Part shown: piece by piece, positions 20,581-33,190 of the stretch
Position numbering within the stretch: the first letter of the stretch is position 1
How the letters are laid out: each line of letters opens with the position of its first letter
Assembly (NCBI RefSeq): GCF_964204645.1
Contig: NC_134025.1
Span: 16,896,001-16,960,000, forward strand
DNA: 64,000 bases
DNA from: Tubulanus polymorphus
Taxonomy: Eukaryota > Nemertea > Palaeonemertea > Tubulaniformes > Tubulanidae
Direction: 5' to 3'
The notes under the pieces: model-generated
Told to the model about the DNA's origin: nothing
Databases searched by the model: none
Seen by the model: only the letters and a program-made list of their open reading frames with translations
Made by a program: the position numbers and the translations under genes

Positions 20581-23500
20581 TTATCATTGTGGGATTCTCT
20601 CCTCATCGCGTCAACACGGATATAGTGTTCTACCAATCGTTTCTAAAATTATATGTAAGTGTCATACCATCTCATGCTGTAGGATATTGTGTATCGTAAC
20701 ATTTGAAATTCCTAAATCTACCTGGCTTCATTGGGTACTGTTTTTTAAAAAGAAAAACAAATAACACCCAACGCACCAATACCTGTAATTCTAAAAGTTC
20801 AGGTTATAACGTTTAGAATATTCCTCCCTTAGTCAATACTTTGAATATAAGACCAGAAGGTAAAATTCTCTTCGTTGGACTTTTGGAGGAATCGTTTGAA
20901 TATCGGACCCCTTGGTCGAGTTTCCATCGATTGACATTGGGAGGAATGTTCCTCCCGAAGTCGATACTTTGAATATCAGAACTGAATTCTCTTCCGAATT
21001 GGCTATTTCAGATGACTCAAAACCAGGTTCCTATTTTTCATTTCGTCTGTGTAGTTCGGATTTTATACCATCAACAAATGAACTTGAACTTTAATTTTAT
21101 TGATCCATATAATATACAAATGGAAGATCTCATTGGATTCGAGTCCCACTTACCTCGGTGTACTCTGGATTGATTTTTTAGGTCCGATTTTTAAAGGGCT
21201 TTCCCGCGACTAACAAATCCCAAAATTCCACACAAGCCTTTGTAAAATTAGAGAAAGAGACAACAGAAAAGAAAACTATATTTATTTTTTGCTTCAGTGA
21301 AATAGATTTGCACAACAAACAAACAGTTTAGATAAAAATACTACTTAGAATCATAATTACTACAGTCTGAATGTGAGTTAAAATATACTGTTTACCGGTA
21401 TCTATAATAAACAGAATTCAATAGTCACAATACTAATACAGAGGGTACTTTCAAGTATCAATACCAGAGACAATTAGGCCTACATGTTAAGAAACATTCA
21501 GTCCTCAAAACATTTTGTTGGAGATAAGTTCGGCGCCAGTATGTACCACCACATATTGCAGGTAACAAATTAATGCAACACCTTATGCTATACTCTTTAA
21601 TTGCATCCTGGGCGGCCTTAAAATCACTACAGTCGGTAGATGACAGCGCAGACAATGTCCGCCATACATATGTCATTCAACAAGCTAATGTAAAATGCTA
21701 ATCCGTTATACTATCTGTAGACGGAACGGTCTCTTTTTGTGTCATCTGAAATAGTCAGTTCCATTTATCACATGCGAAAAACGAATCCGATACTAGACTG
21801 GTTGCCGGTCTCTACCCTTCAGTTAGGGCCCCTATTCTGACATCTTCACCCGTCAAGGGATTCGAACCCACTCTGCTAAAGCCGTTCCTCGAACCCCTTG
21901 ACCTCACGAGTCGTTGGAGTCGTTACTAGCCGACCAGAATCAGGTCGGGCCAATCACAGCGCTTGTTACAACATTATGAGTTTTCCGGTTTGCTCGGCTA
22001 CCCGTACTGGCGGGGTAGTCTAGAGAGGCCAATGAAAACTCCGGTTTGCTGAACCACCCCTCTTTGCGGGGATGCGGTATGATGTTTGATCTGACAGTTT
22101 CAAGTGGTTAATGGCTGTTTCAAGTGCTTACAACGATGCTTATTACTTCGTGGTACATGGTGGTTTAAAAAAAGATTTCATAATAATACGCTCACCGCGT
22201 GGGCTTCGTAGAAAGATCACTACCTGTGACCTTCCCAAATTTTAATTGTCCTGTCCGATTTGGTTTCATCCAATTGAGAGACTGCCTTTTCCAGTTAGGG
22301 CATTTTTGGATCACGTCACTCCAGGAAATGACTTAACGCTTTTGGGCCCCTTCGTCGGTTCCACATGTTTCATTTGAGCCATAGACCACAATGGTGACAC
22401 CATGATGGTCAGTAACTGACCAATTGAGATATCCCGAGTCTGAACACTTGACTTCGAATTTCGGAAATTTATCATGTAATGTTTGTTTTTTTTTGTAATG
22501 TTTGTTCTTTTTTGGAATTCAAGTAGATTAGTGAAAATATCAATGATGAAGTTCACTTATTATATCAAGTACCGTTTTTACTGTCGCATGCGAGTCGAAA
22601 CAAAAAGATCTATCCAACTGCATATCTTCGGGTATAAACTGTGATATCCTTCAGTATGTTATGAATATCTTTAAAGATTTGTGTTCTAGTATAATACCCG
22701 AAGGTTTAACTATCGGACACATAAAAGATTCGCCATAATCAAAGTTTTTAAGAAAATCTTTCTTCGAGAAAGAAAGATCTTTAAAAGAACGATTGGCGTC
22801 AAACTAAACCATAATGGACTGTTGTGAATTTATTGAATAATCCACCTGAGAAATTTAAAGATTTCGAAGCGAAATTTATTCATATAAATCAAAAATGCAT
22901 GAATAACTTGACGTTATTTGCGGGTCTCATGAAACACTTTCGTGCGCTCTTTTTAAATCTAAAATAGCATAAATACATGCGTGTTTCGTTATAAACAAGG
23001 TTCAATTCCAAACGCACATGAAATATGGAGCCTGTATCACACGATATACACATCTTGAATTTTCTCTAACTACGTAGGCCCTTTCCAAATGGGAATTGTT
23101 CAGTTTTTTAACGGCCGACATTCAGAGGCACCTAAAAAACCGGTTGTATAGCACGTGAGATTTTCAGTGTAGGGCACATCTCACATCGACTCGGCTAGCG
23201 GTCGGTGGTTTAATGGGAACACATCTGGTTGTTACTAGTTTAACAGTTGACGAATTCAGAAAACCTTTCAAATGTCTTTGATAACTTTTTGAACATAGTA
23301 TTCTCCTTAATTGCATTTCGCTGATTCCATAGATATTTTTTCATGAAAATTGCTCCAGTTATAACGGATTTAAACATACATGTGAAATGATTATTTTCAA
23401 AATATTCAATTTTCTCCGATTTTGAAGAAATTCTGACACAATATCATCTCCACTCGACACATGATTTTACTTCGGCGCCTTTGAAGGGAGTGTCACTTGT

Positions 23501-25296
23501 TGTTGAGTTCATATTTAGTCAAACAAGAAGATATGCCTGATTCCTTTTTAGAATTTAGATTTCGACGAATATCATCAAATTACTAGAAAGGGACAGCAGC
23601 TTTCGGTCATCCGCAAAAATACCTAAAATTCTCTCCTAGGGTTATGGAAAAACATGTCACGAAACATAAGAATATATTCTCGCCCACCCTTGAAAAAAAC
23701 AACGTGATTTCAATTGAAGATGACACGTAGCCTCATATCAAATGATTATGAACGCAACAGAGCCTATTCATTCACTTTACGAGGATGGGTCTCCACATTA
23801 CGATACGAGTTTCGTGGTTACGAATGATGAATACAACTGATAAAGCGCCAATTTCACTGATTCTTGCACATAAAGGTGTTTTAGAATAATCTAGTTAACA
23901 GGTGTGTTTTGGGAGTATTTTGAATTTAAATTCAAATCGGGGTTCATGACGAATATTGAGCATTCTAGGGCTGGAGCAAGAAACGTGTGGGATCGTCCGC
24001 CAATGGTATCGCCCAAGAAATAATAAGGAGCCAGTCCGTGGTGGCTATTGAAAGCGACGACCGCATGTGAATGCATTGATTGAATGACATCTCAAAAGTC
24101 AGATGATATAAAATTGAACATGATATATGGATAGGTTATTCCATATATACTGGTAAAAATGATGCCCAATATGTGATATAAATGTTCAATTAAAAAGTAG
24201 AAACCGAATCCATAATTCAGTCTGGTATTGTTATAACATCAAACACTCAAATTTAATCCTTTGTTAGATTGGTAGCCAGTGTAGATGAGCAAGAATAGTG
24301 GTCCCTAATTTTAATGTGGACTGTTCAACAAGTTGGAGTTTGTGTAGAGATGAATGAGTTTAAAATGGAATTTAGATAATACTGTTTGAATGTCTATTAC
24401 TCAATATTTTTATTGATCATAAAAAATTGTGGTAAAATATTTGACTCTAGGGTTGGTTTTAGATTGTATCTCTCCACGCCAGAGGTAATCACGGATATTG
24501 GACTACACAAAATTCCTTGTGTACAGCTCAACTTTTTAAATCCCTGGAAAAGCTCGCCACGGATATATCTCAGTAATGATTAATTTTCCCACAAATTCTC
24601 CCCTTCGAAAAACCTGAACAACCAATGTACGCTTGCTCTAAGTTTCCCAATGGACTATTGTTACCTTTTCTAGCTATTTGCACTAGCTGTTTGTCGCAAA
24701 TAGATTGCATCCTCTATTACAGGAGTAAAGGATACAGCTCTGGGACCCGTTTCTCAAAAGATAGTTTAAATTAACCATCATCCAATGTGATACATGACTA
24801 AATACACTGAAAAAGATCAACTATGTACACATTTCAAATTTCAAACCATGTTTTATCATTAGAAAATTACGACACAACGTTCGATCTCTCACTAGAGATA
24901 ATCTTTTGGAATTTGTACACTGAGTTTTCGTATCGTATTATCGTATTTTCAATTCTCTGCTTTTGAGTCAACAAGTACAAAGTTATTTTAGCAATGAAAA
25001 TTTAATTGTCATTATAAATGTTAACTATCCACTGGTAAACTTACTAACTTTTGGCAACTGACCTTAGATCGTGGAATGGTCTCAGGTGGCCTGCTGATCC
25101 ACTCTTTATTTATACTAGTAAAGAAATATACAGTATAAGACGTAAAAAGTATATGAACATATTATTTATCTTTATATCGCGATAATTCGTGTACGTATGA
25201 TTGAAAAACGATATTCTATCGAATCATGTATATACAAATATTTACAAAACAACACTGAAGTGATTAAAATTTAGAGAATGAAAACGTAACAAAATA
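20581..25296. other. Long non-coding stretch with minor repeats
   Basis: No convincing gene in 4.7 kb. A diverged pair of about 70-bp repeats containing ATTCCTCCC and ATACTTTGAATAT starts near 20819 and 20943. TGTAATGTTTGTT is doubled near 22470. CCGGTTTGCT is repeated near 21989 and 22040. Short open frames such as 20912-21094 and 23891-24076 have no recognised product. Confidence 0.4.
21850..21903 (-). repeat. tRNA-like or SINE relic with box B
   Basis: On the minus strand an exact box B (GGTTCGAATCC) lies at 21869-21859 in a T-arm-like context. GTCAAGGGG and CCCTTGAC flank it and could pair. Only this piece is recognisable. Confidence 0.35.
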
Positions 25297-25371
25297 TATA
25301 TACATCAACTATTTACAATACTATATATACTATTATATACATCAACTATTTACAATACTATATATACTATT
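25297..25371. repeat. 37-bp direct repeat, two copies, at the 3' end of LINE 1
   Basis: CATCAACTATTTACAATACT occurs at 25303 and 25340. On the minus strand this follows the stop of the LINE and is probably its 3' untranslated tail. Confidence 0.7.
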
Positions 25372-25388
25372 GGAGGAATCTATATAAT

Positions 25389-28300
25389 CTAAGGAGGAAT
25401 GGAAATGGAGGAATCTAAGCCGGTCTTAATGAATTTAGCTAAGTTGACCGTTGGGTTTTTCAGAATATCAAGGGTATTTAAGGTATTCAAATTCAAAAAG
25501 TTTTTGCGTTGTTCGTTAAGTAAGGTACAGTCAAACAGAAAATGGGATTCGTCACCTAAAGTATTACAAGTGGGGCATATTCTATCGGCTCTGTCTAAAT
25601 GAAGGTTTGAAAATTTGTTCACAGGCGAAATATAGGACCCGACCCTAAATTCAAATAAACTAGTTCCTAAGTCATCACCAAGTTCTATTATATACTTCTC
25701 TAACCTAATATCATTTTTATATTGCCTAAAGTTAGTGTATATCGGATTAGTATTTATGGCAGATACAGTTTCTTGAAGGTGCTGGTCACGGAGTATCTGT
25801 TTTATTCGTTTTGAAAAAGATTTACTGTTAGTCATGAATTGCTGCGTCCAAATGCAGGACAAACCACAGTCATCAAACGTTTTCTTTATATATGATAACC
25901 AAGGGCTCTTAAATTTATCCCTTAAAAATAAATTGAAAGATATTTTATAGAGTATTGAATTAAGTTTGGTTTGCTTTCCAGATACTGTTTTAACCCAAAA
26001 GTTAATCATCCTGCGTCTAACATCTATATTCAAAGGGTAACGTCCTAGCTCTGATAAAACTTGTAAGTTGCGAGAATATTTCGTCACTTTCATTAAGATT
26101 TTACAGAAGAAGCAATGAATATTTTCTAATAAATCAAGATTTTCGTATCCCCAGATCTCACACCCATACATGGCTATTAGCAACACACGTATCAAATAAT
26201 CTAAACATAACATCTATGGGCAATTTCAAACGTCTGCCTTTTTGAACGATCGAAAACATAGCTCTCATAGCTTTATCGTAAAGATACTTTTTTGCCTTAG
26301 CAAAGTTACCATTCCAATTGAATTTTACTCCGAGATAAACATAATCTTCAACTACCTCTAACTCTTGATCACCAAACATAAATTTCGAAATCGTTTTTAT
26401 CCGGGATTTACTTCGCGCAAATACTAGTACTTTAGTTTTCTCTGAGTTTCAGTGAGACCATTAGCCGCGCAATATTCAAATAAGGTATCTAAGTGTAGCT
26501 GAAGAGATTTCGCATCCTCAGCAAGAATAACTGTATCATCTGCGTATAGTATTATGAATAAATTCAGTAAAGTATCAATATCCTGATCACGATTCAAATT
26601 TAGTTTTTCTATAAATGACAAAGTCGGTTTTCCACGATCAATGAAAAATTCTTCATTGTCGTTTAAGAATAACGAAAAGAGGAGAGGTGAGAGATTTTCG
26701 CCTTGTCTTAAGCCTCTATCAGCTGCAAAGTATTGTGACGTGCAACCATTTAATTTAACACATGATTTTATGGAGTTATACATATTTTTGACCACATTGA
26801 AAAAGTTTCCATTAACACTGTTAGCAATTAATTTTCGCCATAACGTTACCCTACAAATCGAGTCGAAAGCTTTCTTAAAATCAACTGAGGCGCAAAAAAG
26901 TCTTCTTCCCTGACAAAGATACAGCTCTACGATTGTTTTAAGCGTGTAAATATGATCAATGGTGGAATATTTCGATCTAAAGCCAGCCTGGGCTTCACTT
27001 ATAATGTGATTCGTATCTAGGAATGTTGACAATCTTTGATTTAGGATACTTATGAATAATTTACCAAGACAGCTAACTAAGGTAATACCTCTATAATTAT
27101 CAGGATTAGAGGGATCGCCATTCTTTTTGAAAATGGGTTTGATGACGCCTATAGACCACATCTCTGGAACATATCCTGTTTTAAGAACTAAATTGAATAA
27201 TTTTTGTAATATATCAACTAAAAACGGATACTGACTAACTCCCAACAGCTCATTCGTGATTCCATCAATGCCTGGGGCCTTATTGTTTTTGAGTAAAGAG
27301 ATAGCCTTAATTACCTCATCACTGGTTATATCACTGTTCAAAATATAATTGTCATAGACAGGATGGTCACCCACGTCTGCGGGCTCATCACCGTCATCGG
27401 TTTCATTGTTAACATTATTCAAATCATATAATCTCATAAAATGTTCAAGAAAAATATCAATATCTATATTAGCCTCATTATTTTTTGTTCCGCTCGCAGA
27501 GTTTAGCATCGACCAATACTTTTTTGGGTTACTAATTTCGCATTCTCTCAATTCCTTAATAAATTCATCCTTTTGTTTCTTCTTATTTCCTCGGATGACC
27601 TTTTTATAGTTTTTAGACGAGTTCTTAAGGGATTCAAAATTGGAAGGGGTAGGGCAACCCCTATATCTTTTTTTCATATAATTATATTTCTTCTGTGCAT
27701 CTCTACAGTCCCTGCCAAACCATCTGTTGCGGACCAGTTTTTTGCAGTTATTACTTTTCCTACTTTTTCTATGGTACATCAAATTACACTCATCAGCACT
27801 TGATAATAAAGAAGATACAAATCTATCGGTAAGTCCATTAATGTCATTTGGCGATTGATTTCTTAGATCTTGCAACCCGTCCAACAGTAACTTATCTAAA
27901 TCATTATCTCGTAATCTTGATTCTACATTCAGGAAAAATTGATTTGATGTAGTACTGTCCCACCTAATTGAAGTGTTAAAGTTCGTGTGTTCATTACCCC
28001 TTTCATTATCGCTAGCAATGGTGTCCCTAGAATTCGTATACACGCACAGATTAATAGGATTATGTCCATCAGATAATAATGGGTCAAAAGGCATTATTTC
28101 AAAGTCCTCAACATAACCAAACAGTTCTAAATCACACACAAAATAATCGATGACACTAGTGTTCCTAAAAGTATAATTACCTGTCTGATCATTGCCACAT
28201 CTGCCATTGAGGATAATTAGTGAATGGTTCTTACACAAATCTATTAGTTGATAGCCTGTATTATTCTTTCTTTTGTCCTGATTATTTCTAGTTGTGGGAA

Positions 28301-28628
28301 CGCCTAAATTAATCAATGAGTCAACAATAGGGTCTAAGTTATCATCTTGAATTATCTGATTATCAGGTTCCAAAAAGTCTGGCATACAAGTTGTGTGAGC
28401 ATTAAAGTCACCAGAAATTAACACATTGAAATCATACTCAACTTTCAATTGCAATAACTCTATTTCAATTTCTCTGATAGCTATTTCTGAATAATAACGA
28501 CTATTTTCTGGAGGAATATAAATTACACCTAAAAGTACATGTTTGTCGCGATTAAATAAATCTTTATCTAATAGATACCAAGATACAAACTGAGAGTCAG
28601 TCGAAATTGGTTTTATTTTATTTTTCAT
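25389..28628 (-). pseudogene. LINE 1: CR1-like non-LTR retrotransposon ORF2, 5'-truncated
   Basis: Minus strand. The frame begins inside the AP endonuclease domain (VLISGDFNAH near residue 70, LLSDGHNPINL). The reverse transcriptase follows: LKNNKAPGIDGITNELL, NYRGITLVSCLGK, CASVDFKKAFDS, GLRQGENLSPLLFSLF, ILYADDTVILAE. The C-terminal tail has a Cys/His motif, RICPTCNTLGDESHFLFDC. The endonuclease N-terminus is absent: the element stops at 28628 next to the 3' repeats of LINE 2. Two frameshifts, near 26430 and 26200, break the frame after the RT. It copies its RNA at a nicked chromosomal site when intact. Sequence divergence from LINE 2 is high, so they are different families. Confidence 0.9.
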
Positions 28629-28880
28629 GAACTTCCTATATAATTCAATTCAATTCAATTAATTCTTTATTGTTCCGTAACGTAGTTAAACATTATAAGA
28701 TTAAGTACAATAAAGACAGGGGGATAAAATATAACATTTTAAGGATAGAGATAACAAAAGCAATAACAGTTTAATATACATATATACACGATGTAGGCAG
28801 GTTTTCAGTAAGTGAATCAGTGATAGTTTAATTAATGGATACTGCGACGTAACACTACAGATTTCAGATGGTTTTTTTTT

Positions 28881-31800
28881 TCATGAGTTAGACCCTTTCT
28901 CGATGTATTTCCCTAAATATTTGGCCATTTCTATAGAGGACATTATAGTTACAAATTTGACTTTATCATTTACATTCGACATGCTAGGATATTGATTATA
29001 AAATTTATTCAACAGATCTGTTCTTAAATTATCAAATTTTGCACACTCCATTACAAAGTGGAACTCATCTTCTACTACTCCGCATCTGCTACATAAGCGT
29101 TCTTCCCTAGGGATACCTAGGTAGCGCCCTTTCTCAATCATAAGTTTGTGTGCACTTAATTTGGTTAGAGCTGTCTTGGAGGAAATTGGAATGTTCAGTA
29201 GTAAATAGGGTTCCAAACTGAATTCTGTTTTGAAGATCTTATATGAGTCAAGTTTGTTAAAGCTTTGAATTTTTGTTTTCCAGAATATTTTATATCGCTC
29301 TTGGAGTATGTGTTTGAACCTTTTAATATGCTGATAGGTCTGGCCAACTTCTAACAGGTTGAGACTATTTGTAGCAGACAGAATGGCTTTTAGGAAAATA
29401 GTCTAGTCATTTGTCTGGTTTTTCATAGAACTCAAATCTTTCACCGTTATATTTACAATATAATTTACATTTGTACACATGTGGTTATAAAAGTTAATTA
29501 TACGGGAAAATGCATCTATATAAATCGGTAGTCTTCCTAATTCACCGAGTACTGCTAAATTGGTTGTTTTTTTGTTTACATGCAATATGAATTTGCAGAA
29601 TTTGACAGTTAATTTATTGAGTAGGTCATCCTTTTCCATTACTTCCTCAATTGGGAATGTACCCTTGTTTTTGAATAGTTTCTTAGCAGTGCTCGTTTTT
29701 GGTAAACAAATCTCACAACCATATAGTAGGATGGGTGTTACCAAAGTGTCAAACAGCTTTAACGATACATTGGGTGGACAATCTTGAATACCAATCATTT
29801 TTTGAATACTGAACATGGCTCGGTTAGCCGATTTGAATAGATCTTCTCTAGCTTTGTTAAAACACCCAGATGCTGTAAATATAAGTCCTAGATATTTGTA
29901 CTCTTTTACTAATTCAACATTAATTCCATTTATATAAAAATGTGTGTTAATTGGTATATGGCCTTTCTTATTAAAAATTATTGCCTTACTCTTTTCAATG
30001 TTTATTTCTAAATTCCATTTTTGACAGTATTCTGCAATTTTGTCAAGGCAGTTTTGAAGACCATGTTTAGAATTCGACACTAATACAAGATCGTCTGCAT
30101 ATAATAGATAATTTATCAGTATGTCGCCCAGTGGAACTGGGTCACAAGACTCATCGAATATTGACATAATATCGTTAATAAAAATGTTGAAAAGCATCGG
30201 ACTCAGAGTGTTTCCTTGTTGTAACCCAATATTTGAGCTGAATTTGCTGGATGTTTGGTACTTGTTAAGTTTCACTCTACAGGTGATATTCCGATACATA
30301 CTTTCAATGATGCGAATGAAGTGATCTCCTAATTCTAATTGTTTCAATTTGTATATTAGACCCTGGTGCCAGACTGAGTCAAATGCTTTTCGGAAATCAA
30401 TGAAACAGGTATAGAGTTTATTGGATGAGGATAATTTCTTATCGACAAGTCTATTTAGTGTGAACATATGATCTGTGGTCCTACATTTAGGCATGAAACC
30501 AATCTGCTGAGGTAAAATCAAATTGTTTGATTTCAAGTGCTTTGTTAGTCTGACATTCAGGATATGACAAAACACTTTACCGAGACAACTGCTTAAGGTA
30601 ATTCCCCTATAGTTATCGGGCAATGATTTATCGCCCTTTTTATAGAGAGGAGCAATCAGGCCTTCAGCCTATGAATCTGGATAGAAGCCGCTAGAATAAA
30701 CGTAGTTAAATGATTTTGAAAGGGGCTTGACAAGATAGTCTTTCCCGTACTTTAAAATTTCGTTGGTTAATCCATCAGGCCCTGGTGACTTGTTGTTCTT
30801 CAGGGCTGATAGAGCTTCCGAGATTTCTCTTTCCGTGATAAGAATGTCCAATTCAGTAAAAGTAGGTAAATCATTTGGTAAACCCCCCAGGTCTGCTCGG
30901 TTTAGTGAGTTTGCCTTTGCTAAATTTATAGACTTGAAATGGTCAATAAATATTTCCGGATCACAGATATCATTTTTATTCATTGTTTTCCCTCCATCGT
31001 TCTTTAACTCTTTGATTATATTCCAATAGTCACGGGGTCTGCCTTTTAGTGAGGTAAGCATTGAAAGCTTGGATTGCCGAAATGCATTGCGTTTAACTTT
31101 AAGAAGTTTGCGGTATCGTCTTTTCAGTATGAAATATTTCTCTCGGGTGACCCCATTAGTTTGCTTATGCAACATTTTCCCTGTGGCACGCAAATCATTC
31201 CTGAGAGACGAGCATTCTTTATCAAACCAACACTTTTCGCAGTTTACCTTAGTATTCTTTTCCATGTGTCTTTTCTTGGGCATTTTGATATCTTTATGTA
31301 GTATGGCCACAAATTCATCAACTATGTTGTTCACAGTGTGAATATCAGCAGTGTCTGAGGACCAGACATCTTTGTTGCATAGGTTATCTGATTCAATGAT
31401 GATATCTGGGTTTGATAAATACGAGTCTATTTCTTCTGGGTCTTTTAGTTTAGCAAACTGACTATTGTAAAAATCTGTATAAGTTGGTGGGTTATAGGCT
31501 CCCTCAGGAGGTGCAACTGTTTCGTATTGCAGGCCCAATCCTATGGCACAATGATCTGAGAGCTCACTAAGTTGGATATGGACATGAAAGTATTTGATAA
31601 GAGGGAAGATTTCATCATTAATTAGAGCCAGATCTACAACACAACTTCCATTCCATTGGTGACAGGTATATTCACCAAAGTGGTCACCGGGGCACCGACC
31701 ATTTAGAATACATAAATTATTGGACATACACATTTCAACTATATTCTTGCCCATTTTGTTAACCGTTTTATCTTTGTTCCTCCTTATGGGCATTTCATTG

Positions 31801-32377
31801 ACTGGTATGTCTAATTCGTTTAATACTGGTATGTATTCACTGTCATTTAAGTTACCGTTATTACATTCATTTATAAGTCCAGTCCGAGCATTAAAATCCC
31901 CTAATAATAGGATATTTCCAAGACTTGAGTATTTGGTGCACCCTAATTCAAGTAACTGAAAGTTCTCGTCTGAATTCTTCGAACCAAATGTAGAATTAAT
32001 TGGGCTCATGTAACATGCAGCAATAAATAGAGGTTTCTGTTGGATATCATGACTTGTGGTAGGGGTATATTTTAACCAAATTATTTCAGACGAAGACCTT
32101 TCAATTAGTTCCACATTATTCTTTAAACTATTTTTACATAAAATCACTATTCCACCATAGTTTCTTTTTGCATTTATACTACGTTTCCTTGTTAGATGGA
32201 TGCTAAAATAATCCGATATTTGTGGAAACGAGTCTTCATCGGTGTGCGTTTCGGTGAGACAAACAATGTCATAATTTTCATAATTTTCTGTTTTAAAAAA
32301 TAACTGTCATTTAACTTGTTAGTGTACTGGTTAGACAGTCCTTGGATGTTCCACGCACCTATGTTGAGCATTTTCAC
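28881..32377 (-). pseudogene. LINE 2 ORF2: AP endonuclease and reverse transcriptase
   Basis: Starts MKMLNIGAWNIQGLSNQ, the usual first strand of the AP endonuclease. It continues TETHTDEDSF (catalytic Glu), LLLGDFNART and SELSDHCAIG. RT motifs: LKNNKSPGPDGLTNEIL, NYRGITLSSCLGK, YTCFIDFRKAFDSVW, GLQQGNTLSPMLFNIF, YLLYADDLVLVSNS. The C-terminus has RLCSRCGVVEDEFHFVMEC. Lesions: one missing A near 32295 shifts the frame, and TAG stops lie at 30669-30671 (probably a former Trp) and 29403-29405. Between and after these the same frame stays open to 28881. The gene is thus three changes from intact. It binds and copies LINE RNA in the nucleus by target-primed reverse transcription. Confidence 0.93.
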
Positions 32378-32399
32378 GGACTCTGGTAGTTATTGCGGT

Positions 32400-33190
32400 C
32401 TAACCAAACTCTCGTCTACGAGTGAAAAGGTTTAAGGCTCGTCGCACTGAGCTTGCAAGATTGTTCGCAAAACGTTTTATACCATCTCTATCGTTAATAT
32501 GCACCGGATCTCGGTAAAAGTGTTGGCGATTGTTGAGGTTCTCGTGGCGGCATACGAAAGTGTTTTTGTCAAATTCCGCATGGCTTTCAAAAGTCGCATT
32601 GAATATACGTGACTGTATGTCGTATCTGTTATGATCGAATCTAGGCGGCACTAGCGATGTCACTAATTTAGTCTCCGGAAATTTGTTTTTGATTTCATTG
32701 ACAAGATCAATATAATGGTCCACACACTTATCGGCACTATTTGTGTTACGGATATCATTGGTCCCTACATGAAGGACAATACACGACGGATTTTCACTGA
32801 TATCCCTGACAGCGCTGGATGCTTCATTTATTGTGTACGCTGTTAGTTTCTCGACGTCACACGAATCGTTAACAAAACGGTCAGGATCAATGAGCTTCGT
32901 ATTAGAATCACCTATGATAACCACTCGTCCACGCTCACGACGACTACGAGTGCTGCGGCTACGCTTGTCACCATGGTGAGATGTTCGTCGACTTCGTTTA
33001 TGGACGACTTCGAATGACGCATGACGATCACTAGTTTCCGGACAGTCGTATACGCTTTCATCACTGGGACTATCGGTAGTCAGTGGGTTACGGTGAGAAT
33101 GGGCATCCGGACTGCGCGACTCATTCAATTTCTCGACATTCGATTTTTCACGCGAGCCCTTTCCTGCAGGTCTTTCACCTCGTTTCTCAA
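32400..33190 (-). pseudogene. LINE 2 ORF1, C-terminal part: SGNH/GDSL esterase domain
   Basis: After a Ser/Arg-rich linker the frame has all SGNH blocks: VVIIGDSNTK (nucleophile Ser), VLHVGTNDIRN (Gly-Asn) and RDPVHINDRDG (Asp-His pair), about 240 residues in all. An esterase domain in ORF1 is an established feature of CR1-like LINEs, where a membrane or lipid role has been proposed. The frame differs from that of the PHD part. The reading continues upstream as REKSNVEKLNES across the TGA at 33125-33127, so one indel just before 33130 separates two halves of one protein. The stop at 32400 lies 23 bp before the ORF2 start, a compact layout. Confidence 0.85.

Noticed and set aside
23891-24076. 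Minus-strand frame with FNSHHGLAPYYF resembling a LINE C-terminus
   Set aside because: Only a few residues match and no neighbouring LINE motif supports it.
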